A stretch of DNA of 64,000 nt from Certhia americana (taxonomy: Eukaryota; Chordata; Aves; Passeriformes; Certhiidae), in assembly GCA_018697195.1 (NCBI GenBank), contig JAGMWU010000036.1:953222-1017221 (forward strand). The letters are read 5' to 3'. Of the stretch, positions 1-13,750 are shown piece by piece. Made by a program: the position numbers and the translations under genes. Under the pieces are notes generated by a model. The model worked only from the letters and a program-made list of their open reading frames with translations. It did not search any database and had not been told where the DNA came from. Every line of letters begins with the position of its first letter. Position 1 is the stretch's first letter.

Positions 1-435
1 CACACAGCTCATGGCCACACAGATCCCCAACAGCAGTGTGCAGATGGCTGAGTGGGTGCAGTCCTTTCCAAATGGAACAGGAGAGCCTTGCTCCATCTGG
101 ACACAACAGCTGGGAAGAGCAAAATAAGTAAGGCTCCAAAGACTTCCCTGCTTTTCTGCTGAATGTGCTGAGAGCCCTAGGCTCCAAGCTCTAAGCAGGG
201 GTTGGTTGCATCAAGGGCTTCACAGGGGCTGTAGGAAATTCTGATGCTTGTGGAAAGCTGGAGAGCAGAGCAGGAATGGCTGTGGGAATGGACAGCACTG
301 CAGCAGCCACAGCCTACTGCAGGGCCCTCCATCACCAATGCAGCCCACCTGCTCTGGAGACCAGAGTATCCCCTGGAATCCAGGAATTCCCTGGATCCAT
401 TTGGGATGACTGGAAGATATACTTGGCTATGTTGA
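1..435. other. Unique sequence, no feature recognised
   Basis: Ordinary mid-GC sequence. Short open frames occur on both strands, but none has splice sites, codon bias or a recognisable motif that would support an exon. Confidence 0.5.
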
Positions 436-654
436 AGACTGAAGAAATTCCTCCCTGTGAGGGTGATGAAACCCTGGCACAGGGTGCCCAGAGGGGCTGT
501 GGATTTCCCATCCCTGGAAGTGTCCAAGGCCAGGCTGAACAGGGGTTGGAGCAACCTGGGACAGTGGAAGGTGTCCCTGCCCATGGCAGGGGGTGGGATG
601 GGATGGGCTTTAAGGTTCCTTCCAACCCAAACCTTTCTGATTTTGAGATTCACT
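436..654 (+). repeat. CR1 LINE fragment, 3' end
   Basis: Avian CR1 non-LTR retrotransposon, 5'-truncated, in sense orientation. Landmarks in order are the 'gaaattcctccctgtgagggtgatgaa' type block, 'ctggcacagggtgcccagagg', 'tccctggaagtgtccaaggcc', 'cctgcccatggcaggggg' and the terminal 'aaggttccttccaacccaaacc' followed by a worn copy of the short tail repeat. These match the CR1 3' region. Open frames crossing it on both strands are by-products of the repeat. Confidence 0.9.
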
Positions 655-3600
655 GTTGCTGTCAGTGGAATGTGCTTGAAGGTGACATCAGAGATCTCTC
701 CACCTCCTTCTTTCAGCATCTGCCCCTCAATCCTCTCTCTCTCTCATATTTGGAACCTTGGCAGAGATGTTATAAACAGGATATGGGCTCTCTGGAAATC
801 TGCAAGCAGGAGTGGCTGAAGGTATTTAATAGTATCTCTGCAGTAAACAGAGATAAAGGGGGATCAGCTGTATGGAGCAGGGAGTAGGTATCAGATGGAA
901 TTGCTCTACCATGGTGACTATTTACTGAAACAGGAAACAAATATTTTTTTGGCTTTTGCCAAAGAAAGATTTCTTTAAAAATGTGTTAATATTAGGAGTA
1001 AAAATGCATCTTTAGGACATGTTAAGTGGCCACATTCACTGGAGTTTTATTTACTATATAAAGGTTAACATCGGTCTGTTTATCCTACAGACGAGATTTC
1101 CAGAAAATTACAAGAAGGGTCATGTAACAGTCAGCTCCTGCTTGCCTGAGCTTATTTGCCAGAGCCAAATCCCTGGAGCCTGAGGAGCTGGAGCAGATAT
1201 TCAGAAGGACTCTGAGAACGGGAGAAAAGGAATAACTGACCTTTAATTTTTTTCTAGTTCGTTCACTGGGAAGGTAGGGGCTGGGCCCACCCTTGTGCTG
1301 GTGTGGGGGGCAAGAGACAAGAGGGGCTACATCAGTCCCCCTGAGCTGTGTGAGGGAGTGGCCAGTTAGAGGGAGGCTGAGGAAAATCAAGCTGCTGCTT
1401 TTCTCCTAACCCCAAAGAGCCATTTTAAAGTCTGGATCAAGAGATTTGATCCCCTAGCCAACACTTCTTATGTAATTTTACTGTGATTAATCTGCTTGAC
1501 AAATGGGGGTGCTCCAGAGAAACATCCAGCCCCTGTCCTTCATTCAGTAAGGACATCCTGGGAGTTGTGCTGAGGGAACATGGTCATTTAAATTTGTCTC
1601 ACAGCCACACTGTCCCTTTTTTGAGGGGTTAGACTGCCTTCCATCTTGCCCTGTCTCCCTGTGATCTGGCAGTCCCCTGCCCTGGATGGGCTTGACAAGG
1701 TTGTCCCATCACTTCCTCCTGCCCATTTTGGAACTTGGTTCTTCCTGCAGTTTCCCACACGGCTCCGAGGGAAGCTTATTGTCAAAACACTTGTGAAAGT
1801 CCTGGTAAATCATTCTGTGTTAAAAAACACATCAAAAAATGGTCTCATTATTAATGGCCCTGCTGTCAGCACCATGAAATCCCGACTGAGCAGTGAGGCA
1901 AGGATTTTCTTCAATGAGGCAGTGCTGGTGCAATCAGTAGCGTTGCTATCTGGAAGAAAAGCTTGAGCCAAATTATTAGCCCTAATATAGAAAAATCAGG
2001 TCAAATATCAAAGGCCTAAGATACCCAGGAGGTTGGATTAGGTAATTTACTATTTTTCTCATGATTTGCACAGGAATCAGCACGACCTTATGAGGGTGCT
2101 GACAGAATCTGGCCGGAGGTCTTGGCCTTCAGCTAAGGGATGGCAGCCCTGGAATCCAGTCCTGGTGTTTATTTAACACCTGGGGACACCTCAGTCACTG
2201 GCTGGCACAGACATTCCTCAGTGTTTGGCACAAAAAGGTGCAATGTGACCTGCTGCCTGCCCATGGCATGATGAGGCACCCTGGGCTCAGCTCCCTGGCC
2301 CCTGGCAGCACTTTCACTGCACAGGTGTAAAACCTGGCATCGCCAGGGTGGGTGAGGATGGCCACAGCATAGGGGGGAGGAATGGCCACAGCAAGCGAAC
2401 TCCTACCTGTACAGATATAGTCCAGACTTTGCATCTGCCACCACGTGTGCCACTGTCTGGTTTCAGGCTTCACCATGGGCTCTCATGGAGGGCAGCGGTT
2501 AATTTCTCCCTGCTGTATTTCACAATCTGCCCATGCTGCAGAGGTGTAGGAGCTGATAGACATTAAAATATCAGAAATACACTTTCAGCTCAAAAACTGA
2601 ATGCTGGAGGCAGCCAAGAACCACTCTGCAAGGATGCACAGCAGAACGTCTTGGCAATGTTAGCCATAGCTGCTGCCAGAAACATTGGCTGTTGCAAGAG
2701 GGAAAATCTGAATCAGATAGAATGAACCAATTGGAGATACCTGGGCATAGTAAAACTGGGGACTGCTGTTCCCTGAACACAACAAGCATCCCAGCATCAG
2801 CCTGAAAGGGCTTGTCCCTCTCAGATGAACCTCTCTAGGACCAGTCCTCCTCAGGGGTCCACCTTCTTGCCTTCATTGCCTGGTGAATAATGACAGATGT
2901 CCCCAGGACCTCACTTTGTCAGAAAGGTATGAACAGCTTTCCGTGATCTTTGTGGATCTGTTTCCCATGCTCAACGAGCAGGAAAGCTGAGCTGTGTCCT
3001 GTCCCAGAGGGTCACTGTAAGTGGAGAGGCCATGAACAAATTCTCTAGCATGCCAGATTTCCTTTCCACCTTGTAATGGAGGGACAGGCTGCACTGTAAA
3101 GTAGGGGGAGAAAAAAATTTACTCAGTTACATCCCAAAACAAGGTTAAGTGGGGTCTGTACCTTCTTTGAGGGATCAGCCTGAAATTCCATTAAAAAAGA
3201 TGGATTTTTGCCCTCTTCAGAATAGCAAACTGAGACTTGCTCCCACCACATGCAAATGTTTCCACAGGTCATCTCATGTTTTCCAATATTCCCACATATT
3301 TTCCCATACCTATGAGAGGGAAAGGTGAAGAAAAAGGTTATTTTATTTAAAAAAACCTGGTTTCAGACACTCAGTGTCTCACACTCATCTGGACAAATAT
3401 CCAGCATTCAGACTAGGGAAGAGAAGGGATGTCAGCTGGTGAGTCCTCACATCTCCTGGGCTCTCAGCTACTGCCTGTGCACTGGTTTTGGATACATTTA
3501 GGAGCTGATCTGTGTTTTCATGTAGGTCCCATAGGCATCACTTTTGCTACATTTTTTTAAAGACTCATTATTCCTGGGCATAGTCTGTCCTTAATTTTAT

Positions 3601-5307
3601 CTAATTAATTAATTAACTATTGAATTATTTAATGTCCTTGTTCTTTGTTTTGGGCTGCTCTTTATTTTCCCAGTATGTGGGTCTTGAAAAGCTACTCACA
3701 GATTTGCTGCAATCTGAATGGCCTTGGTGACCTCAATGCCTGATGCTCTTCTATCCCATTTTGACACTTTTTCCTGGGCCTTGACTCCTCATTTAGACTT
3801 TATGTTTCTACTGCACCTCTCCATAGATGCTCTCAGACCATTCTTTTGAAGGAGCTGGCATGGCCTTTGCCCTCTGAGGAACAGTCCTTCCTTCTCCCCC
3901 AGGGAAGTGTTGATCCATATTACTTTGACTGCTGGGCAAGGTGAAGCAGCCATGGAGAAGAGAGCAGTCATTGGGCTTTCAACCACTACCCCTCTCCTGT
4001 TCAGCTGGCACAACTCCAGTGGCACATCCCCTCTTGCTGGCCATTGATATCCTCACATTGCTGGAAACAGAGGATTAATAAACTGCAGCTCAGAAATGTC
4101 GATGAACGTGTGGGTTGGCTGTGTTGGACAGAAGATAATTTGTGGTGAAATCCTCAAAACGTCTGGGATTTGTAAATGTTTCATGATGACTTGGCTCTTC
4201 TCCAAACACTCCCATGTACTGACAAACATGAGCCATGAATCACTGCACAAGCTTCCAAGCCCTTGACTTATTTCTCACCCAGTTCTGCTACACTGACAGC
4301 TGAGAGCATTCACTGCCCAGTGGGGAACAGGGATTCAGGGTCAAGGTGAAGGAGATATTTGGCAGCCTCATGGATGCTCTGTACTGGCCTTGGGCAGAGG
4401 AGGTGGGGACATGGCACACTGACTTTTCTGGGTGCCAGCTGGGACTGCCCCAGCTGATGCCAAGATGTCAAGGACAGGTTCCCTGACACAGCCCAGAAAT
4501 CATCTCCTTTCCCAGAGAATGGATTCACTTTCCACTGCTGAAGGTGGGCCCCAGGAGGTTTTCTGCCTGATATCAGCTGGAGTCAGTAATGTCCTTCTGC
4601 AGCCTGGGCTGTTTGTGGTACTGCAGAGCTCCTTGCATGCTGCCTGCAGCATTTCTCATTAGTTCTGAGTTTTGGACTCTGGAGTAAGGATTGAGCAAGC
4701 TGTCTTTGCATGAAAAGCCCTCGAGAGCTGTTACCTCAGGGCATCTTTGCCATTTGTCACCCTGCAACCAGCAGGACCCATAGGCAGGGGGTGACTCACC
4801 CCAGCCAGGCAGTCCAGCTGCAGGGGACTGATCACCTCAGCCCAAGTCATAAAATACTGAACTGTTGATTCATAAGCACAGAGGCTGGCAGCAGAACACT
4901 GGCTACCAGTGCTTGGCTTGTGGGTCAGGGACAGACTCACCAAAATAGCTGATGATGTTGTGGCAGGATGTCTTAGCCCTCTGGCTTGTGAGTCCATGCA
5001 TTCCTGTTCCTGCCTCCATCCACTAGCAAGGCCAGAGGAAGACAAAGAAGTGATTTCCCAGAACCTTGTGGTCTCTGCTGTCTCCTAGTCTCTCCAGGTG
5101 GAAAGCATTAAGGGGATTTAAGCCTGTGATGCGGGCTATTAGAGCAGCCACACTTTCCCTGGAGCCCTGGAGCCCCTGAAAAGCAGCACATCCCTGTGGG
5201 CTGGACATCCTTGGTGGCTTTTGTGGTGCATTGTGCAGCCATTCAGGGAGGACCACAGGCAACAGTTTGTGCACAGTGTTGTTCCTGGCATGACAACAGA
5301 CAACAGG
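655..5307. other. Intergenic or intronic sequence, no gene found
   Basis: About 4.6 kb without a supported exon on either strand. The stretch 1790-2060 is AT-rich with several TAAT-core motifs and almost no repeats, and could be a conserved non-coding element, but this cannot be tested without an alignment. A short AATT run lies near 3600-3615. No promoter-like CpG cluster is seen. Confidence 0.45.
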
Positions 5308-5442
5308 GTCCTGTCCTGTCCTGTCCTGTCCTGTCCTGTCCTGTCCTGTCCTGTNNNNNNNNNNGTCCTGTCCTGTCCTGTCCTGTCCTGTCCTGTCCTG
5401 TCCTGTCCTGTCCTATCCTATCCTGTCCTGTCCTGTCCTGTC
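5308..5442. repeat. (CCTGT)n pentanucleotide microsatellite with assembly gap
   Basis: A near-perfect 5-bp repeat runs for about 135 bp and is interrupted by ten Ns at 5355-5364. Two CCTAT variant units occur at about 5413-5422. A period of 5 keeps several frames open on both strands, so the proline/leucine/serine/cysteine-rich frames here are artefacts. The Ns mark an unresolved array length. Confidence 0.97.
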
Positions 5443-6633
5443 CCCTTCCCCCCATCCCCCTTTTCTCCCCTGCTTCTGCTCCAATGAGCTCCAGTGCCAT
5501 AATCTTCTATGAAGATACAACAAAGTTGTGTCAAGGAAGGACTCCTCTGCCTTGAGGAATGCAGGCACTTATGTCAATGCAACCTCTAGTCATGGCATGG
5601 AGCAGTACAACTCTTTTTCAGGTGGATGTGAGATGTGATATGTACCTTTACTGTAAACATGATGGAGGACAAGGATCTGAGTCTACAGCATTTCCTGGAA
5701 AAACATTTCATGTTTCTTCTGAGGTCACCATCACTTTTGTCATCAGACACAGGGTTTCCCTGTGGGTGTGCTCTGCTTTGGTGAAGCCCCTTGGATCTTA
5801 GGGCTCATTTGAAGATGGCCAGATGTGAGTGTGCTGTTTCTGTCTGGTCCAAAAAATTAACTCAAAAAGGAAAAAAAAAAGTGTCATTTGGACATGTTGC
5901 CTTGGATCTCCAGAGACTTGAGCCCATTCTCACCACCAGAATTTCTCCTGTGTATTTCCAGCATCTCTTTTCCTTGGCTTACAGAGATTTTCTCTCTTTC
6001 TCTCTCCACCCCCTCCCCCTCCTTTTCTTGTAATGTGTCCCCCAAAATGGATCAATGAGCCGATCAAAGTCTATCTGGCATAAGTGGATAGTTGATATGA
6101 AAGCAAGATTTCCAAGCACATGGATTACCTAGCTGGTCCTGGTGTCTCCTCAGAAGCATCAGCTGCTGTGCCATCTCCTGGATTGAAAGGGAGGGCTGAG
6201 ATGATGTGGGGCAGAAGGAAAGGAAACTTCTGAAATGAACTCGAGACAAACCCATCCTCTCTCTTTGCTCCATGCAACTTACAGGTCTGGATTTGGAGCT
6301 TGGCCTCTCTGGCAACCTTGTACAGATACTTCAAAGATGGACCAAGAACCTTTGAATAGCACGTAGAGGACAGAAACAGTTCGCCCAGCTCCAGCAAACT
6401 AGTCCAAGGTTGATATTAGAAAAGGATAACTCACAATTTCTATTGAAAAACACTGCCACTTGTGGGAAAGGCTTGGGAATTTTGTTTTGCTGCTTCCTAC
6501 CTCTCTGTTCATGATAGAATGTGAGACTGCACCTGTCTCCCTCTTCTGCAGAAGATGTGCCAGGAGGAGAAAAGGAGAACAGAGCAATATTTTGGTGGTC
6601 ACACACGTGGCTCCAAAGCCTTGCCAATGTCTT
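5443..6633. other. Unique sequence, no gene found
   Basis: Contains a pyrimidine-rich tract near 5990-6030 and otherwise unremarkable sequence. I see no exon with matching acceptor, donor and coding content. Confidence 0.45.
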
Positions 6634-6802
6634 GAGAAGAGAGGCTGTGGACTCCCCATTCCTGGAAGTGTTCTAGGCCAGATAGCACAGGGCTTGGAGC
6701 ATTCTGGCCTAGTAGAAGGTGTCCCTGCCCATGGCAGGGGGATGGAATGACATGAGCTTTAAAGTACCTTCCAATCAAAATCATTCTCTGATTCTGTGAT
6801 TG
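6634..6802 (+). repeat. CR1 LINE fragment, 3' end
   Basis: Sense-orientation CR1 3' end. It has the 'cattcctggaagtgttctaggcca' block, 'ggtgtccctgcccatggcaggggg', 'gagctttaaagtaccttccaa' and a terminal 'attctctgattctgtgatt' tail. It is 5'-truncated and moderately diverged from the copy at 436-654. Confidence 0.9.
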
Positions 6803-9800
6803 TTAGCACTGGCAATATTTTGCCATCATATGGCAGAAGTGCCTCCCCTGAAAAGTTTGAAATCATAGGAAAAGGCCTTTGTCTGAGTTGGACTGACACA
6901 AGCTTCATGAAACCTTCCAAATAAGGAAAGCTGCTGAGATGCTTTGTTTTGGAAACACCTGCAGTCCAAGCACTTTGCTGTTTCTGAAACCAAGCTATTC
7001 ACAACTTCCTGCAGATCTGAAAGCTGCTGCTTCCTGCCAGCTGCTCTGGAAGTGGCTGAGGAGCGTGAGGGGGTCTGGGATTCACAGTTGCCTCAGAACT
7101 AGGTAGGCAGATGATCCAGAAGTGGGAGAGCTCAGAGGTACCAGCTCACACTCAGTCAAATGTTCATGAAGTGTGTTCAGTGATATTGTGTGCAGCCAAA
7201 AACCATCCACCAGTAAGCTCCTGGCTTGTCCCAGCCCCACTTCCTGGGGAGATTCTTGTCATTTAGCAAACTGCAGCAGAGAGGAGTAGCAGCCAGGATG
7301 GGAAAGCAGTGGGCAGTTAGTGTGAAGGTTCAGCATGTGGCTCCCACACTGCAGGACCAGGAATGCTCTTCTCATGCAGATCCATCTGGGATCCGTGCTT
7401 TCAGGGCAATGCACACAACTTGAGCAGGGGTACCTTTATATGGGAGGTGATGATGGCTCTGATGGGATGACAGTCACTGGTATGTCTCTTCCCACAGGGA
7501 AGGTGACTGCTACATGTGCTCCTCTGACTACAAATGTCAAGGCATTCCCAATGTTCTCACACAGGTTCTCCTGCAGGGTACCTGCTGAAGGGATGCTCTT
7601 GAAGAAGGGCTGGACAAGGACAGGGCTGGAGAACAAACAAGCAAGGAACAAAGAAATATTGCAAACACAGAGGAATAGGATGTGTCTGCTTGGAGTGGCT
7701 TTGTCCAAAGCCTCTTGGGTGAGTGTCACTCTTTACAGATAGATATTTTTCTTTCTTTTTCTCTTTGGGATTTTTTTGTTTGGTGAACAGCTCCTACAGC
7801 CAGGACATGAGTCCTGGTGTGGCAAAGGGAAAGATCCTTGCTCCAGCCAGACTCACACCATGAGCCATACCTGTCCATATCCTTCCTTGTGTTTCAGAGT
7901 TCAGTTAAACCAACAGGAACAGTGTAACAGCAATGATGTTGGGATACTGGAAGCAAACAATGTGTGGTCCCTTCCAAAAAATATCATTGTTCACACTGCA
8001 TATGGTCACAGCATCTCCGAAGGTGTTCCCAAGAGATCTCCAGTGACCAAGGGTGAGTTTCAGATGAGTTTTCACCAATGGCACCAGGCTCTAGAGAGGT
8101 TTTGCTGCACTACAGATGCCTGTTGATAATTTGAAGAGATTGGTCTCATACTAAAAATAGCCCTTGATAGATAGAAGGTGCTTGTGTGGCATTTCCACCA
8201 GAAGGAGGTCACTAGAAGAGATGGTTTGGGAAAACCCATAAGGGAGCTTGTGGTGTGTGGAAAGCAAGTCTCCCTCAAACACATGCAGCATGTCTGTGGG
8301 GAGTGAGTCTATTTTCTGGGGATTTGTAATGAAGTTTTAATTCAGCATTGGAATTAAAATTCATTTTATTAAGGGGCCTTTAAATATTTCCAGAGCTTGA
8401 CCTTTTCTGAAGGCTGTTGACTTATTAATGTCTGCTCTGCTGTTCTTCAAACTTTCCACATAGTTCAACTTGTTGCCAGCTGCTTTCAAACACATTTTTC
8501 AAGAAATTAGTTAGTAATTAGGTACTGTTATTAATGACTGTTTTTCCTGCCTTTCCCATTGGGTTTGCAACTTACTTTTCTCCATATGGCAGAAAATGGC
8601 CAATATTTCACAGGGCGAGTGAAGGAATGTCTAATATGATCTTTGACATGTTGATTTGACCCAGCTCCAACTTTACAACACACTGGTGATCACCAACCAT
8701 GCAGGAGAGAACTAGGTAAAAAAACAGAGTCAGAGTCAGGTCCCTGTGGGCAACTGGAGGGAGGGAGAAGGGAGCTCCTTCATCCCTGGAGAGCCAGTAC
8801 CAGGGAAAAGCAGTTCATGTAGATGGGTTGGAGGATGGAGAGGAAGAAGGATAGAGAAGATGCAGACCTGATGGAATGAGGGGAATCACTTTTGTGCTTA
8901 AAATTCAGGGCATAAAACTGGGAGCTCTGCAAATAATGTGAAGCCCATTTGAATGAACACTCGTCTCCCACCTGGCTGTGTCTCCACTCAGGAGGGACTG
9001 TCAGGAAGACCCATGCATGGAGAGAGCAGATGGAGCTGAGAGCAGCCAAAAAGGGAGGCAGCACACAGAGCCCAGAAAGGTTTTATATACTCTCTGCTCT
9101 CCGGTGTTGCTGAGGTCACTCCTCTTTGTCAGGCACATGGCAGCAAATCCCCCTCCAAGTCCCAGATCTCTGAGGCATTATAATAATGAAAGCCTGTGCT
9201 AAAGCATCTGAGTAAACACATCAGCTGAGCAAAGTATTTTTTCCCCAGCCCCAGGACCCAGTTACTCTGGGAACTGGCACTGCTGAAACATCAAGGTGGC
9301 AACATCCTCCTGTGAAATCGGCTGCCAGAAGGTCTGAAAGGGTGAAGGGGGTGATGGGCAGGTGAAAGCGCCCACCCATGAGGGTGGGCAGGGACATAGC
9401 ACCTATTTCATTTCCTGACTGGCCTTCAGCTAAATCCTGGCAGCTCCGGGAAGTGAAGGCACAGGGGTGGATGTAGAGAGATGCTGACAAGTAACACACG
9501 TGCATGGCTATGGGGTGCACACATAAAAAGTCCCTTGCTAGAGAGCTGGGATTTCTCCAGGCCCTTTTTTCCCAGGGTCTCACCTTTTTCCTTTTGCTTT
9601 CTGACAGTGGTCCAAATGCTGTGCATTCCCAGTGGGGCAGAGAAGCCCTGTGGACTGGCACCACCTTGGCCTCAGGGATGAGTGTGGGTGCATGCACCGA
9701 CTCATCCCCACCACTTCTGGCACACGTGTCCTCACACTGCACATCAGGCACAGCATGTCCCACAGCCAGGGACACCCTCACAGGGTAAGGGACCAACATG

Positions 9801-12800
9801 AGACATCCCAGTGGCACAAAACCACATCTGTGTCCTGCTCCCAGTCACAACAGCTCTGCCCAGGAGGGAACAATGGAAACAAGCTGAGCAACCACCTGCC
9901 TGGAGAAGGGCTGAGGGGCAGATTATCCCCCAGAGCAACACTCCTCCTCATGCAGCTGGACTTGTGCCCCTTCTGTTTTTTCAGCAGATTCCCACACAGT
10001 CAGGCTGCTGCAGTTTTTAAGCATCTACTGCTGCCCCTCAGCAGCTGGGACCTGGTTTGGGCTCTTTAAGGGCTCAGTACCCAATGCCAGCTCTGGAAGC
10101 AGTAGCAGGAAGGAATTAGGAAGCAGGTAGGGACAGAGGAGATAGGGAGATGAGCCACCAATGGAGGTGAACCCAGAAAGATAGGACTTGGCCTCGATTA
10201 GGATCCAGGGAAGCCTGTGTCCATTCCCAGAATCAGAGCAAGGCTGACGTCTCCGAAAGGGTGAACAACAGGCCTGCTTCATCAGCTCAGCCGCTAGAAA
10301 GGAGGAGCAGAGCCAAAAATCCGGGAGAAAAATGTTATGCAAAATTGTTCATCTGTTACTGATTGGGAGGCTGAGACCTCAATGCAAACCACCCAATAAA
10401 ACTGGCTTGGATGAGAATTTCCTGAATCCCAGATTAAGTGAATAAAGATGTTTCAGGAGTTCAGGGCCGCAGTTGGGTGGTTTGAACACAATTTGCTATT
10501 GGTTTCACCCTTTGTTGCTTAATGAAGAACAGAAGGAGGATCTCCCATCTCATTCAACCAAGGGAAAAAAATTATTTCTTCTAAATTTAAATTAATTTCC
10601 TGTTGCAGGCACAGCTCTGTTTATCTGTCCTACACAGAGGCTCCATCTTGGATTGTGGCTCATTCTGATCTCTGCAAGACACTGCTCCCCTCAGGGTGAT
10701 GGCCTTCCAGGCTAGTGGCATTGAGGCAGCAGGGCACGATTTTGCAGGACAAGTTTTGTTGTCAGAAGCTAATGGTAAGAAGTGTTTTGAAAGCCAGGTC
10801 AAATTCTGAGGAAAAATGTGATATGACACACCCTGTGTGTGTGTCTCTGACTCATTCAGACCCTTCCTCTCCATACTCCTCACTGCTGTCAGGATGCTCC
10901 CAATTGGGCTCTTGGAGGAATCTGCAAGGAGCAGAGGGTGCTCTGCTCACCTGCAAGGGCTGAGCAGCACCAGGTGGGCAAGGAGCACACTGAGCTCACC
11001 AGAGACCAAGGAGATTCCCCAATCTTGCAGCATCTAATGTTGGATAACTGCTCTACCACGGGGCTTACACAGCACTGAAAACCACTTATTTTAATAAGTC
11101 TCTTATTCACAGTGCGGGGAAGGAGCCAGGCTGTGTGCACTGAAACCTTTAGAAAGTTTCATGGCTACATCTCTTGCTCCTAAAGGCATCAACCTAGAGA
11201 TTTACCTATCTTCCTTTTTTTCCATCATCTACCTTGCAAGGAAATTCTGGAGTCTCTTTACAAACTGAATGCCTTTAAGTCACCCAGCACCTGGAGCATT
11301 CCTCCAAGTAGCATCATATGTCTTGTTGGGGCTTCAAGCTCTAATTAAGTGTAGAAACAGGATGGAGATCCCTGGAGAAATCAGAGAATAAATTTTAAAG
11401 GAGAAAAACTAGATCAGAACAAAAGATGAATTATCATGAGAAACTTGACTCAATGGTCCATCTTTCTAAGCCTCATCCTCAATTTTCTACAAAAAACTCT
11501 TCAGAATATTACCCTTTGCAGAGTATCTGGGCAATCTAGCTTCTTAGGAGGGGTCCAAAGGCCCCAAGGACAAAGAAAGCTATTTGCTTGCGTCTGGAGT
11601 AAAATGCAGCTTGTCTAGATGGCAACCCACAGAAAATCTGACTGTAACTGTCAATAGGAAGGTGATGAGCATGAACAGCAAGGAGAGATGTGCTTTCAGA
11701 GGGAGGATCAGCAAGAGTAATGGGATGAATGTGAGCAACAGCATATTTAGGCAGGATATCGTGAAATGCTTCCATCGCAGCTATTATTTTTATTAGGAGA
11801 AGTCTCCCATGGGAAAGTGGAAGCTGCATCACTTGACTCATTCCAAGCTCAGCACTAGATAACATAAAGCAGAGAACAGGCGTGTGTTGGCAGGGGTAGA
11901 TGGTCCAGATGACCTAATGGTCTTTTCCATCACTCCAATTACAATCCAGCCTGGGTAGAGGCTCTTCCCTTGTCTCTGTCTGACTCAGGGTAATGACGAG
12001 CTGGAGAGCAACATCTGAATATGTTCCAGTGTTATTTTCCAGTGTCTTCATTTGAGGTCTCTTGGGTAGAAGATGGGCTGCAGAGTGACCTCAGCTGAAG
12101 TGACAATATTTCCAAGTTTTCTTGCCAGGTTCTCCTCCTTGCAGGGCTGGTGTGAGTTAGTGTGGGGGCTGCAGGGTGGCCTGGACCCCAAAGGCCAGGT
12201 CCTAGGTCAGGAACTGGCACTTAGCAAAAGAGTGAAAGAAATACAGGTACAAAAGCTATCCAGCAAAGCTAGAAGCTTCTTAGCAGCTTTTGTCATCTGA
12301 GACACAGCTTCTCCAGAGTTGGTTATTTCCTTTATTTTGCAATTGCTGGGTTCTTGTGGATGGATGGTGGGAACAGTAAAAGGTGCAGGATGTTTTGATA
12401 CAGTCAAACAAGCAGCAGGAGCTGAATGCATCTTCCTGGTGCTTGGGAAAGCACAGCTCTGACAAGGAAAGATGCAGGGATTTATTGTGTCCCCAAAGGG
12501 AACCCTCCATGGGCCTGTTCCTCTGAAAATAAATCCTTTCTCAGCGCCTGAGACCACATCCCTTGGTTCAAGCTGGTCAGAGGCATGCAGTCTGCCAGCT
12601 CTTTAGCTGATACCTATGTGGAACCCATGCTGGGGTCCTGGGATGAAGGTCTGGGTTTACTCTGGAGTGGGGACCTCACAGACTGTGGTAGTCCCCCATT
12701 CCATTATCCTTAACATCTGGGAACAATATTCCTTTTTCTCAGCTGATTTCACCCTCCCCTTCCTTCAAATACTCTTTAAACTATTTAATCAGAAATCCAC

Positions 12801-13596
12801 CAGCCTCTGCCCAGGCTGCCCATCAGAGGACACAGGCTGCCCTGTGAGAAAAAGCAATTTATAGTCCACCAAACAGTTCACGCACCCTCAGTTCACACAG
12901 CTTCAGCCCACCCCTCTTCTGGCCATGTGCAGAGCCAAGTGGGATTTGCAGGGAGACAGTGAAGGGCTTCAGGCTCAGACTGGTGGCTCTGGAACCCATC
13001 CAGCTTCTTTGCTGAAATCTTGCAGGTTGCCTCCAGCTTCACAGGGCTTAGGTTTGACACTGTCCCCTCAACAATGCAACTCAAACAGGTACAATCCAGC
13101 TGTCATTTCCATGCTCCTCCCATGGCAAAACTTCACTGAAGTTCACCTCTTAACATCAAAAGTATTTCTAAGTGCATTATTAAGAGGCACCAAAATCTCT
13201 TTTTAACTAAGAGTCTTGACAGTGAGATGGGAAGGATCCCTGTGAGATGTGCAATGAGTGGAGCTGGAGGAGAGTGTGAGAACTTGGGTGTGGGGGGAGA
13301 ATGAGGGGTAGGCACAGTCACAATGCCTGGAGTGGGTTGCACAGCAATACTGCTGCCCTAGCTCCACCTGTCTTGGGGTGGATTATGATCTCTCCTAAAA
13401 GGTGCATGCATGAATACTGGACCAAGAATTTCAGGGGACTGGAAGGCTGCATTTCATTGACTCTACAGTTTCCTGAGGACACAATCTACATCTTCCTCAC
13501 AAGGGTCAGTGGAGGGACCAGTGCTGACCTCTGTTCTCTGGTGACAGTGGCAGGACTTCCCCCAGAGGGTGGTGGGGCACTGAACTGGGAAGGGTG
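6803..13596. other. Long gene-free stretch
   Basis: About 6.8 kb without a supported exon. The interval 8320-8570 is AT-rich with clustered TAAT/ATTA motifs and no obvious repeat, a plausible but untested conserved non-coding element. Around 11885-11945 there is a weak resemblance to a CR1 tail ('gatgacctaatggtcttttcc'). Longer open frames, such as the minus-strand frame near 9.2-9.8 kb, show no protein motif. Confidence 0.45.
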
Positions 13597-13750
13597 ATGG
13601 CCCCTAGGCTGCCAGAGCTTCAGAAGCATTTGGACAATACTCTCAGGCACAGGGTGGGATTGTTGGGGTGTCTGTGTAGGTCCAAGGGTTGAGCTCGATG
13701 ATCCCTGTGGCTCCCTTGCAGCTCAGGATATTCCATGATTCCCTAATTCT
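13597..13750 (+). repeat. CR1 LINE fragment of a second subfamily
   Basis: Sense CR1 3' end of a different subfamily from the neighbouring copies. It carries 'ctgccagagcttcagaagcatttggaca', 'cagggtgggattgttggggtgtctgtg', 'gagctcgatgatccctgtggctccctt' and a tail 'gatattccatgattccctaattctg'. The block order is that of an avian CR1 with a target-primed, 5'-truncated insertion. Confidence 0.85.

Noticed and set aside
5196..5555. Pro/Leu/Ser/Cys repeat protein across the microsatellite
   Set aside because: A pentanucleotide repeat with Ns stays open in all frames; no flanking coding sequence.
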